From assembly GCA_029907605.1 (NCBI GenBank), contig JARYLO010000016.1:1-33055 (forward strand): DNA of 33,055 nucleotides, given 5' to 3'. Shown here piece by piece: positions 1 to 7,210 of the stretch (its first letter is position 1; each line of letters begins with the position of its first letter). The notes under the pieces were generated by a model, which worked only from the letters and a program-made list of their open reading frames with translations, was not told the origin of the DNA and made no database searches. Position numbers and translations under genes: made by a program. This DNA is from Sedimentisphaerales bacterium (GTDB taxonomy: Bacteria; Planctomycetota; Phycisphaerae; Sedimentisphaerales; Anaerobacaceae).

Positions 1-1071
1 CCATGCTTCTTTCCAATTGCGGTCTGGCTCCAGTCACCGGCCAATGCAGCCAGATACAAGGCCCTTGGTTTTAATACCTATGTAGGCCTGTGGAAGGGAC
101 CGACAGAGGCCCAACTGGCCCAACTCAGGGCAGCGGGCATGAGGGTGATCTGCCAGATGAATGAGATCGGACTTGCACACATCGATGACCCGCTGATCAT
201 AGGCTGGATGCATGGGGATGAACCAGATAACGCACAGCCAGATCCAAACGGCGGATATGGCCCTCCAATACCTCCAGCTCAGGTCATCAGGGACTACGAG
301 GGGATAAGGCACCTGGACCCATCAAGACCGGTCCTATTGAACCTTGGCCAAGGTGTGGCCTGGGACGGATGGTATGGCCGCGGTGTCAGGACCGGCCACC
401 CGGAGGATTATCTGGAGTATGCAAAGGCCGCAGACATCATCTCATTCGACATATACCCGGCAAACTCGGACAACCTGCAGGTCAAGGATAGGCTTTGGCT
501 GGTCGCCTTTGGTGTAGACCGATTGATCCAATGGACAAATGGGCAAAAGGTCATCTGGAATTGCATCGAGTGTACCAAGATCGGCCAGCAAGGACGCAGG
601 CCAAGCCCCCAGGAGGTAAAGGCAGAGGTCTGGATGAGTATCATTCACGGCTCGCGAGGCCTGATCTACTTCGTGCATGTCTTTGCGCCAAGGTTCATAG
701 AGGCAGGCCTGCTTGCAGATCCAGAGATGTCACAGGCCGTCTCGCAGATAAACCGCCAAATACTTGAACTTGCCCCAGTAATCAATCAGCCAGATACCAA
801 TGACGTCGATCTAGTAGTAACGACCTCTGACCCAAATGTGCCTGTAGATACTATGGTCAGGTCTACAGGCCTGCACCTCTACATATTCGCTGTCGCAATG
901 AGAAACTACTCCACGATGGCCTGCTTCAAGATCGACCCAGCCCAATACCAACCAGTCGTAGATGTCCTCGCGGAGGGCCGAAACCTAAGGATGGATTCAG
1001 GCACCTTCAGCGATAGGTTTGACCCATACGCAGTTCACATCTACAGGCTGGCTAGATCCGCAGCCCCCTAG
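1..1071 (+). CDS. Glycoside-hydrolase-like TIM-barrel protein, 5' truncated by the window
   Basis: The frame is open from the first base (it begins ...CFFPIAVWLQSPANAARYK), so the true start lies outside the window and 356 C-terminal residues are visible. The sequence reads like the second half of a (beta/alpha)8 glycosidase. It has a 'WMHGDEPD' segment, in which the Glu could be the acid/base, then 'ADIISFDIYP', then 'VIWNCIECT', in which the Glu could be the nucleophile, then 'GSRGLIYFVH'. The last ~90 residues look like a small beta-sandwich ending 'DPYAVHIYRLAR'. These are resemblances to planctomycete GH42/cellulase-superfamily proteins, and the substrate cannot be told. Any signal peptide would lie off the window. 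The stop overlaps the end of a convergent small ORF by 3 bases. The enzyme class is fairly likely; the exact family is uncertain. Confidence 0.7.
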   Translation, partial: PCFFPIAVWLQSPANAARYKALGFNTYVGLWKGPTEAQLAQLRAAGMRVICQMNEIGLAHIDDPLIIGWMHGDEPDNAQPDPNGGYGPPIPPAQVIRDYEGIRHLDPSRPVLLNLGQGVAWDGWYGRGVRTGHPEDYLEYAKAADIISFDIYPANSDNLQVKDRLWLVAFGVDRLIQWTNGQKVIWNCIECTKIGQQGRRPSPQEVKAEVWMSIIHGSRGLIYFVHVFAPRFIEAGLLADPEMSQAVSQINRQILELAPVINQPDTNDVDLVVTTSDPNVPVDTMVRSTGLHLYIFAVAMRNYSTMACFKIDPAQYQPVVDVLAEGRNLRMDSGTFSDRFDPYAVHIYRLARSAAP

Positions 1072-1259
1072 CCCGCAGCCTGGCCGCTGGTACTGGCTAG
1101 CAACCGATCCAACACCCCTCCGACATGGCAGCTTGGGTCTGTTGGCCTTGTATCCTGGCAGTTGCGTAGTGTTTCAGGCCTTATCGCCATGATATCGGGG
1201 CAGACTTGACCGAGGATGGATTCCAGATGCCTTTGCAGACCCTTCCTTGTCCTTTGCAT
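1068..1259 (-). CDS. Small hypothetical protein (63 aa)
   Basis: I do not recognise the family. The ORF starts at the ATG at 1259 because AGAAGGAG stands 8 bases upstream, an excellent ribosome binding site. An in-frame ATG at 1283 has no such site. The product is basic at the N-terminus (MQRTRKGLQRHLESILG), then has 'CPDIMAIRPETLRNC' with two Cys and a third further on. It has no membrane segment or signal peptide. It lies 132 bases downstream of the ETF:quinone oxidoreductase gene on the same strand, and a promoter-like TTGACA-N16-TAGATT lies in that gap. It ends tail-to-tail with the glycoside hydrolase gene. The good ribosome binding site and the otherwise empty gap support it. The short length and lack of a known family weaken it. 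Confidence 0.45.
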   Translation of the reverse strand: MQRTRKGLQRHLESILGQVCPDIMAIRPETLRNCQDTRPTDPSCHVGGVLDRLLASTSGQAAG

Positions 1260-1355
1260 AAAGAACGCTCCTTCTTGCGGCATATCAGGCCCGCCGCACT
1301 ATAGCCGATAAGAGAGGCAAGCCCCAACTGCCTACCTCCTCCATGAGTGATTATT

Positions 1356-1383
1356 AATCTATCACGAGATCTTGATTTGTCAA
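1356..1383 (-). promoter_or_regulatory. Possible sigma-70-type promoter for the 63-aa ORF
   Basis: On the minus strand a perfect TTGACA -35 (1378-1383) is followed by 16 bases and TAGATT (1356-1361, 4 of 6 matches to TATAAT). It lies just after the stop of the ETF:quinone oxidoreductase gene. It would give a leader of roughly 90 bases in front of the 63-residue ORF. The -10 match is modest. Confidence 0.35.
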
Positions 1384-1391
1384 TAGCCTAC

Positions 1392-3068
1392 TTACATCCT
1401 CTTGTATCTGACCCCACCACCCCCTTCGGGGGTTACCCAGCGGATATTGTTGAATGGGCATTTCCTTTGACAGGTCTTGCAATGCAGACAATTGGACGGA
1501 TTGGCAGGCCTGACCAGACCATCTATCTGCTCATAAACGCCTGCCGGACAGAAGGTCACACAGGGCCCATTTAGCCTAGGTTGGCATATCTCCTTACAGA
1601 TCGAGGGATCTTGTATCAAAAGGTGACATGGCTGATCCTCCCTGTGACTAGAGCCTGCCATTGCCACAAAGGAGTCCTTGTCAAAAGGCCTGCCTGGACG
1701 CAAAGGATACGCAGCCGTGGTAGTCGCCTTGTAGTCCTCCTCTACCACCCATGCAGGTAATAGCCCATCTAGGACCGAAAGCGGCATACCGATCAGCGGT
1801 CCCAATCTAGCTATCGTGTGTCTGAATCGCCTGGCAGACCACATCTCCTTGTAGACCGGCGATCTGTGGATCAATTCCGTATAGCGGACAGCAGCCCTGG
1901 AGGGTTCTTCAAGGCAATCCGCTACGGCCTGGGCAGCGGCCATGCCGGATAGTACCGCATTATGGAGTCCCTTTATCTTTAACATATTCACAAACCCGGC
2001 ACTGTCGCCAAGGATCATACAGTTGCCCTTGCCTATAGCCCCACTGGCTGGGTCCCTGGGTATTGCCAACAGACCACCCTCCGGGATCATCTTGGCCCCA
2101 GCCTCGACCACCTGGCCGCCATTTATAAACTGGTGGACAAAGGGATGCCCTTTGAACAAGGTCAGGGCATCCTGCGGATTGAAGTCCTTGTACTTCCAGT
2201 CCAGGCCTACGATCATACCCACAGCGATGTGCCCTGCAGGGCCAGGGTAGATGATGCCACCTCCAAACATGCCCGGCCCAATGACTGGTCTCCACAATGG
2301 ATAACCAAGTGCGTGTACCACACGATCGGGCCCAAACCCTTCGTATTGCTGTGGCGAGACCTTTACCAGCTCCTTGACACCTATGGAGAACAACTGGCAT
2401 GAGATCCTTCGCAGGCCGGCCTGTTGGACCAATTGCTCTGTCAGTAGGCCATCGCAGCCCTCTGCCAACAGGCACATCTTCAGGCCAACGGTCTGACCTT
2501 CCAGATAGTTCTGCTGAGGCCTGACGCCCTTGTCCAGGCCCTGATCAACGAGCCCTACACCTATTACAAGGCCATTGCGGTCATCATATACGATCTGCCT
2601 TGCGGCAAAGCCGGTCATCACCTCCACGCCCAGGCTGGTGGCAACATGACCAAGGTATCTGGTCAGCTCGCTGATGGAGATCGTATAGTCCCCTAGATGT
2701 ATCATCTGGCCAAGGCAAAGGCCAAGCCCCTTGGCCACCTGCAAGGCCCATTGCACCTCTAATGCCCTCTTTCTATTGGGCAACCATAGGATCTGATCCT
2801 TCCTGACAGGCCTGGCCAGTAGCTGTGCACCAGCAGGGCTGTCTTGCCAGCCAGGGGCGGCCTCGTCCAGCAGCGAGAACAGCGGTCCTGGCTCCAGGAC
2901 CGCACCTGAGAGGTTGTGTTGACCGAGCCCTGCAGCCTTCTCTATCACGCATACCTCCAGATCCGGCCTGAGGCACTTGAGCCTTATGGCTGCAGCAAGG
3001 CCTGCAGGCCCAGCACCAACGATCAAGACCTCTACATGATCAAAGGCGGTCAGATCAGGCATGCTCAT
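1392..3068 (-). CDS. Electron transfer flavoprotein:quinone oxidoreductase (ETF-QO)
   Basis: This 558-residue flavoprotein should take electrons from reduced ETF through FAD and Fe-S to membrane quinone. The N-terminus has the FAD-binding 'VLIVGAGPAGLAAAIRL' (residues 14-30). A second FAD contact is 'CMILGDSAGFVNMLKIKG' (350-367). The C-terminal ferredoxin part has C507 in 'FCPAGVYE' and C527-x2-C530-x2-C533, the four ligands expected in ETF-QO, and ends in the family-typical 'PEGGGG'. Extra cysteines are C491, C495 and C503 upstream and C537 in 'KCP'. These could bind a second [4Fe-4S], which the mitochondrial enzyme lacks. The start overlaps the end of etfBA by 14 bases, implying one operon and coupled translation. 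Length is normal for the family. The family is sure; the second cluster is inference. Confidence 0.93.
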   Translation of the reverse strand: MSMPDLTAFDHVEVLIVGAGPAGLAAAIRLKCLRPDLEVCVIEKAAGLGQHNLSGAVLEPGPLFSLLDEAAPGWQDSPAGAQLLARPVRKDQILWLPNRKRALEVQWALQVAKGLGLCLGQMIHLGDYTISISELTRYLGHVATSLGVEVMTGFAARQIVYDDRNGLVIGVGLVDQGLDKGVRPQQNYLEGQTVGLKMCLLAEGCDGLLTEQLVQQAGLRRISCQLFSIGVKELVKVSPQQYEGFGPDRVVHALGYPLWRPVIGPGMFGGGIIYPGPAGHIAVGMIVGLDWKYKDFNPQDALTLFKGHPFVHQFINGGQVVEAGAKMIPEGGLLAIPRDPASGAIGKGNCMILGDSAGFVNMLKIKGLHNAVLSGMAAAQAVADCLEEPSRAAVRYTELIHRSPVYKEMWSARRFRHTIARLGPLIGMPLSVLDGLLPAWVVEEDYKATTTAAYPLRPGRPFDKDSFVAMAGSSHREDQPCHLLIQDPSICKEICQPRLNGPCVTFCPAGVYEQIDGLVRPANPSNCLHCKTCQRKCPFNNIRWVTPEGGGGVRYKRM

Positions 3069-5157
3069 CCCCCTTTGCCGCAGAGCTCAACGCATCGATC
3101 AGGCGAGGCACCACATGCTCCACAGGTCCAACCATGTAGTAGTCGCAGGCCTTCAGGATCGGGGCATGCGGGTCACTGTTTATTGCGATGATGGTCTGGG
3201 CCTTGGATACGCCGATCATGTGTTGTATTGCTCCGGATATGCCCAACGCAAGGTAGACCTTCGGTGCAACAGAGGTCCCTGTCTGACCTATCTGATACGC
3301 CCGATCCACAAGGCCCCTCTCTACCGCTGCCCTGGATCCGCCACGCTGCACCTTCGCCCTAAGGCAACTGGCTATGTGCCCACAAAGGCCGTCAATGATC
3401 TGCTGATATTGGGCCTGACTCTGCAGGCCCCTGCCCCCGCTGACTATGATGTCCACATCAAAGTCCACCTTCTTATCGGATCTGTAGAGCTCTAGTGTCT
3501 TGCAGCCTATGTCCTGCTCGGAGATATCCGGCTGGAATCGGACGATCCTGCCCTTCCTATTGGGATCGGCAGGCAGCCTTGCCATGACACCAGGCCTTAT
3601 TGTAGCCATCTGGCAGCGAGAATTCTTGGTCCTTATAGTGGCCATGACATTGCCGCCTAGTGCAGGCCTTGTCTGGAGGAGCAGGCCTATCTGACCCTTG
3701 CGGGATATGTCGCGTATCTCCAGGCCCGTACAATCTGCCGTCAGACCGCATCCAAGCCTGTAAGCCACCATGGGTGCAAGGACCCTGCCCTGTGCGGTTG
3801 CAGAGAAGATGACGATCTGGGGCCAGTAATTGCCTATTACCTGGGCGATGGCCTTCCTGTACGCCAGTGGCTCGAACGTTGATAGGATTGGATGATCCAC
3901 AAGGATCACCCTATCTGCCCCTGCCTCTATGAGCTGGTGCCAGTCTCCATCTAACCTGTGGCCTGCGACACACACCCAGGCCTCTACCTCCAGGTCGTTG
4001 GCCAACTGCCTTGCCTTGCCGAGCAACTCGTATGTGGATGGATGGAGGGCACTGGAATCATACTCGCCTATTACCCATACTGGACCCTGAAATGCCGGTT
4101 CGGCGGCCATCAGGCCGGCCAAGAGCTCCTGGGCTGCAGCCTCATTGAGCCTGCCATTCGAACCATGAACGATGGCCGCTACAGTACTTGGTCCTGCCCT
4201 GGTTGGGTCTGCTGTCCCAAGGCTGGCGAGTACTTCTGCGACCAGCTTATAATCCTGCTGATCTCGTTCTGTTGCCTCAAAGACCCTCTCAAGCAGGCTC
4301 GACCTACGCCTTGGCAGTCTATAGGTACTGGCCCCAGCCTGGCTGGTCTGCGGCGGCCTTGCCTTCAGAGAATCGATCAGGACCCTTGCCAGCCCTTTGA
4401 CATCGGTCAATGCTACCCTCATCCTCTTTGTGGGCTCAGGGGGAAAGACCCTTATGACGGTGGTCTTAGATCCAGCAATGCCTATAAGGTTAGCCTTGAT
4501 GTCGTCCGCCCCCCATGTTGTGATCTTGGCCTTATTGGCCCACCTTGAGGCTGCAAAGCTTGCAAATGGAGGGTATGGGTAGTTTGCCACGGTTACCACT
4601 GCAGGCAATGCCTTTGGCTGTACTACCCTGGTGCCGCCACTTATGATCTGGCTGAACCGCAGGGCACCACCTACCATAGCCACGTCCGTGACATATGCTA
4701 TGCAGGGCAGGCCCAATTCCTCTGCTATCTGTGGAGGGACCTGGGCAGTATCGCCATCTACCGATTGCATACCCGTGATGACTAGAAAGTCCTTTGTGCC
4801 GCCCAGTAGCTCGGCTACGATCCTCCTGATGGCATAGGCAAGGGGATTTGCAGTAGCAGCCGTATCTGCACCAGCAAGGGCCTTGTCCGTCAACAAGACC
4901 GCATTATCTACACCCCTTGCCAGACAGTATCTGAGGACCTCCTCAGCACTGGGAGGCCCCATGCTCACACCTATCAGGCGGCCCCCACCAGACAGTCTCC
5001 TGACCTGGTGGGCAAGTGCGAGGGCATGTGTATCCAGCTCATTGATTACGTTTGGCAGGCGGCTGCGGACCAGGTTGCCGGTCTGTGGATCGAATGCCTG
5101 GTCCGTGACCTGACTGACGTCAGGTACCTGCTTGACCAATATGATACAGTCAGTCAT
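3055..5157 (-). CDS. Fused electron transfer flavoprotein, EtfB-EtfA
   Basis: A single 700-residue chain carries both ETF subunits, usually two proteins of ~260 and ~320 residues. Residues 1-260 are EtfB (begins 'MTDCIILVKQVPD', with 'VDGDTAQVPPQIAEE' at 133-147). A linker of ~60 residues follows. EtfA starts near 325 and ends with the FAD domain: 'RGGSRAAVERG' (605-615), 'GQTGTSVAPKVYLALGISGA' (624-643) and 'AINSDPHAPI' (658-667). The 'DGDTAQ' motif and 'TRPALGGNVMATI' (496-508) resemble clostridial ETFs, several of which bind NAD and bifurcate electrons, more than the mitochondrial type. That functional step is inference. The next gene is its likely acceptor, ETF-QO. There is no Shine-Dalgarno sequence before the ATG; a promoter lies almost against it. 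Confidence 0.95.
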   Translation of the reverse strand: MTDCIILVKQVPDVSQVTDQAFDPQTGNLVRSRLPNVINELDTHALALAHQVRRLSGGGRLIGVSMGPPSAEEVLRYCLARGVDNAVLLTDKALAGADTAATANPLAYAIRRIVAELLGGTKDFLVITGMQSVDGDTAQVPPQIAEELGLPCIAYVTDVAMVGGALRFSQIISGGTRVVQPKALPAVVTVANYPYPPFASFAASRWANKAKITTWGADDIKANLIGIAGSKTTVIRVFPPEPTKRMRVALTDVKGLARVLIDSLKARPPQTSQAGASTYRLPRRRSSLLERVFEATERDQQDYKLVAEVLASLGTADPTRAGPSTVAAIVHGSNGRLNEAAAQELLAGLMAAEPAFQGPVWVIGEYDSSALHPSTYELLGKARQLANDLEVEAWVCVAGHRLDGDWHQLIEAGADRVILVDHPILSTFEPLAYRKAIAQVIGNYWPQIVIFSATAQGRVLAPMVAYRLGCGLTADCTGLEIRDISRKGQIGLLLQTRPALGGNVMATIRTKNSRCQMATIRPGVMARLPADPNRKGRIVRFQPDISEQDIGCKTLELYRSDKKVDFDVDIIVSGGRGLQSQAQYQQIIDGLCGHIASCLRAKVQRGGSRAAVERGLVDRAYQIGQTGTSVAPKVYLALGISGAIQHMIGVSKAQTIIAINSDPHAPILKACDYYMVGPVEHVVPRLIDALSSAAKGDEHA

Positions 5158-5166
5158 CGGGCCACT

Positions 5167-5195
5167 ATGCTAGGTGGATGGGGGTTTCCTGTCAA
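5167..5195 (-). promoter_or_regulatory. Promoter of the etfBA / ETF-QO operon, possibly leaderless
   Basis: The minus strand reads TTGACA (5190-5195), a 17-base spacer, then TAGCAT (5167-5172). The -35 is perfect and the -10 matches 4 of 6. Transcription should begin near 5160, about 3 bases before the etfBA ATG at 5157. No Shine-Dalgarno sequence precedes that ATG, which fits a leaderless mRNA. Confidence 0.6.
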
Positions 5196-5263
5196 CAACC
5201 TGCGCACAAACAGATAGTTTCGGTGCTCTACCTAGGTGAAGGATTAGGCTGGGTCCAAGACCG

Positions 5264-5800
5264 GTGGACCTGTTGCACGGAAATGATGAACTGATATTGG
5301 TTCAGACAGCCCAGGCCGGGTCTGTAGAGGCCTTCGGAAGGCTGTACCAGCGATACTATGCCCAGATGGTCTGGCTGGCCTACGCGATCCTGTTAGACAA
5401 GGACCTTGCAGAGGATGCTGCCCAGGAGGCCTTTGCCGTTGCATGCTCGAGGATGGCAGACCTCCGAAGACCCGACAGGTTTGCAGCCTGGCTAGGCAGG
5501 ATCTGCAAGAATCAGGCCTACAGGATCTTGAGGGCTAGATCCAGCAGCGTTGACCTGGCAGCAACTGGCAGGCAAGGCTTGTATTTAGACCCACCAGAAC
5601 ATGGCCAAGAGGCAGTAAGGTTGGCGGTAGCTGGATTGCCTGTGATGTACAGGCAGATCATAGTGTTGTTCTATTACAACCAGCTTAGTTACCAACAGAT
5701 CCACCATGTCCTAGGGATCTCCATAGACAGGATAAAAGGCAGGCTCTTCAGGGCCAGGAGGATGCTGGAACGCAGGCTAAGACAACTGGGTTTTGATTAG
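5264..5800 (+). CDS. ECF-family RNA polymerase sigma factor
   Basis: This 178-residue protein has the two-domain layout of extracytoplasmic-function sigma factors. Sigma region 2 spans about residues 23-91, including 'DLAEDAAQEAFAVA' and the -10-binding 'PDRFAAWLGRICKN'. Region 4 spans about 121-172, with 'LPVMYRQIIVLFYYNQLSYQ' and the helix-turn-helix 'IHHVLGISIDRIKGRLFRAR'. The GTG at 5264 is the first usable start after an in-frame stop at 5237-5239 and gives a normal N-terminus ('NDELILVQTAQAGSVEAFGRL'), though its ribosome binding site is weak. It is the first gene of a six-gene + strand operon and probably directs transcription of that operon and perhaps of other genes. I found no convincing self-recognised promoter in the 106-base divergent gap. 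Confidence 0.93.
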   Translation: MDLLHGNDELILVQTAQAGSVEAFGRLYQRYYAQMVWLAYAILLDKDLAEDAAQEAFAVACSRMADLRRPDRFAAWLGRICKNQAYRILRARSSSVDLAATGRQGLYLDPPEHGQEAVRLAVAGLPVMYRQIIVLFYYNQLSYQQIHHVLGISIDRIKGRLFRARRMLERRLRQLGFD

Positions 5801-5809
5801 GGTGCTAAT

Positions 5810-6355
5810 ATGGATAGGTCAGAAAGAGATTGGTTGGACGAGGCTATCATCAAGACTAGACCCGATTTCATGCCAGTGCCGGACTTTGCCAAATGGCAAC
5901 AGTCCCATCCGCAGGCGATAGAGGCCCTCGGGCTCGGACCTTACAGGGCCATACGAAGGGTCGGCTGGCGTGTATTGCTGGCTACTGCAGCCATGATCCC
6001 CTTTGTCTTTGGCCTTGGCCTTATCTTGGGCAGGTCCATCACCAACAGACAGATGGCCCAGATGCGGGCGTCTGTCATCGAGGCGGTGGAGGCCCAGATG
6101 AGCCAGCAGATGGCCTCGGCAGCCCAACAGTATGCATCAGCAGCACTGGCTGCAGCAAATGCGTATACACGACAGCAGGTCACAGGCCTTGCAACTGCCG
6201 TCGAGGCAACAAGACAGTCTGATAGGGAACAGATCGCAGCTGCACTTCAACAGATGCAATTGGCCAGGTTGCAGGACCTGACATATCTTGGCAACAGCCT
6301 TTATGCATGGGCCACCATGCATATGCAATCCTCAGATCCAGGGACCATCGAATGA
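5810..6355 (+). CDS. Putative membrane anti-sigma factor, single-pass
   Basis: This 181-residue protein begins 9 bases after the sigma-factor stop. A cytoplasmic N-terminal part (1-50) contains 'PDFAKWQQSHPQAIEAL' (24-40), a short pattern I associate with planctomycete proteins beside ECF sigma factors. One membrane helix follows at about 53-74 ('LLATAAMIPFVFGLGLILG'). The rest is an Ala/Gln/Met-rich, probably helical or coiled-coil extracytoplasmic domain (80-165). The zinc anti-sigma signature HxxxCxxC is absent. Position, topology and motif suggest it tethers and inhibits the sigma factor until an envelope signal arrives. This is inference, since there is no strong family match. Confidence 0.6.
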   Translation: MDRSERDWLDEAIIKTRPDFMPVPDFAKWQQSHPQAIEALGLGPYRAIRRVGWRVLLATAAMIPFVFGLGLILGRSITNRQMAQMRASVIEAVEAQMSQQMASAAQQYASAALAAANAYTRQQVTGLATAVEATRQSDREQIAAALQQMQLARLQDLTYLGNSLYAWATMHMQSSDPGTIE

Positions 6356-6367
6356 AGGGGGCCGAAT

Positions 6368-7207
6368 ATGCCAAAGAAAACTAGATCCGTCGCTGTATCT
6401 CTGTTGATCTTGTCCATCATTACCCCAGTACTTGCACAAGAACAGAGGCCTTCAGGCCCGCCCAGGCCCCCGATGGGTCAAGGTGAGCCTGGCAGGGAAC
6501 AGCCCAGACCAGGAGGCCCTAGGCCAGGTATGGGCATTCCTGCGGCAAGATGGCAGGTACCTGTCTATGTCGTGGCCACCTCGCCCATAGACAAGGGTAT
6601 GGTCAGTGCCCTTTCAGAGGACATGCCGGTCATGCTACAGATACTCAGAAAGAACCTGGCCAGGGGCTATGCCAGTGGGTTTATGCCTGTGGATCTGCTC
6701 GGACTTGGGCAAGGTCAGTTCCATGGGATCTATGTCCAAGGCCATGGGCTGATACTGATAGGCTATGCCGTCCTCAGCCCAGGAGCAGATCAGCGGCAGG
6801 TCCCAAGGGACACGGAACAGAGGCCTGTAGACCCTGTCTGGCAGCAGGCGAGGGAGGAGGTCAGCATGAACCCAGAGATCCAGCACTTGGTGACACGGTT
6901 CGGACCTGGCCAACCAGAGGGTTGGAGGGAACCAGAGCTGATCGACCAGATGATCCGCACCTTACGGCACGCTGCCAATATCAGGGGCCTGACTAAGGAT
7001 GACCTGGTGACTATATGTGTCAGTGGGATGACCAATCCTATCAACCTCGGTGTGCCCCCTGAAGGGCTCGGGGCCTGGCCAATGCTGACAGCACCTACAG
7101 GGCCCACCTTTACCGTCCAGGCCAGTAGGTCTGACATAGAGCTATTTGCCAGCGGCCAGATGACACTAGAACAATTCAAAGCCAAGGTCAAACAGCTTAG
7201 ATATTGA
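6368..7207 (+). CDS. Secreted protein of unknown function, Pro/Gly-rich N-terminus
   Basis: The 279-residue product has a signal peptide (basic MPKKTR, hydrophobic 'SVAVSLLILSIITP', probable cleavage at VLA^QEQ near residue 23). A Pro/Gly/Arg-rich stretch follows (about 27-58), then a mixed globular region. That region contains 'GLGQGQFHGIYVQGHGLILI', which reminds me of an unnamed class of planctomycete exported proteins found near ECF sigma factors; this is memory, not a search. A good AAGGGGG ribosome binding site precedes the ATG. The gene sits 12 bases after the anti-sigma candidate and 3 bases before cotH, so it could be a substrate, partner or sensor of the cassette. I assign no enzyme activity and see no metal-binding motif. 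Confidence 0.6.
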   Translation: MPKKTRSVAVSLLILSIITPVLAQEQRPSGPPRPPMGQGEPGREQPRPGGPRPGMGIPAARWQVPVYVVATSPIDKGMVSALSEDMPVMLQILRKNLARGYASGFMPVDLLGLGQGQFHGIYVQGHGLILIGYAVLSPGADQRQVPRDTEQRPVDPVWQQAREEVSMNPEIQHLVTRFGPGQPEGWREPELIDQMIRTLRHAANIRGLTKDDLVTICVSGMTNPINLGVPPEGLGAWPMLTAPTGPTFTVQASRSDIELFASGQMTLEQFKAKVKQLRY

Positions 7208-7210
7208 GCA

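Noticed and set aside
1283-1343. 19-codon minus-strand ORF (MEEVGSWGL...) as a leader peptide before the 63-aa gene
   Set aside because: No good ribosome binding site, no regulatory codon run and no attenuator-like structure after it.
1424-1438. Strong hairpin ACCCCC-TTC-GGGGGT near the end of ETF-QO
   Set aside because: It encodes the conserved PEGGGG motif and has no T-run; explained by protein coding.
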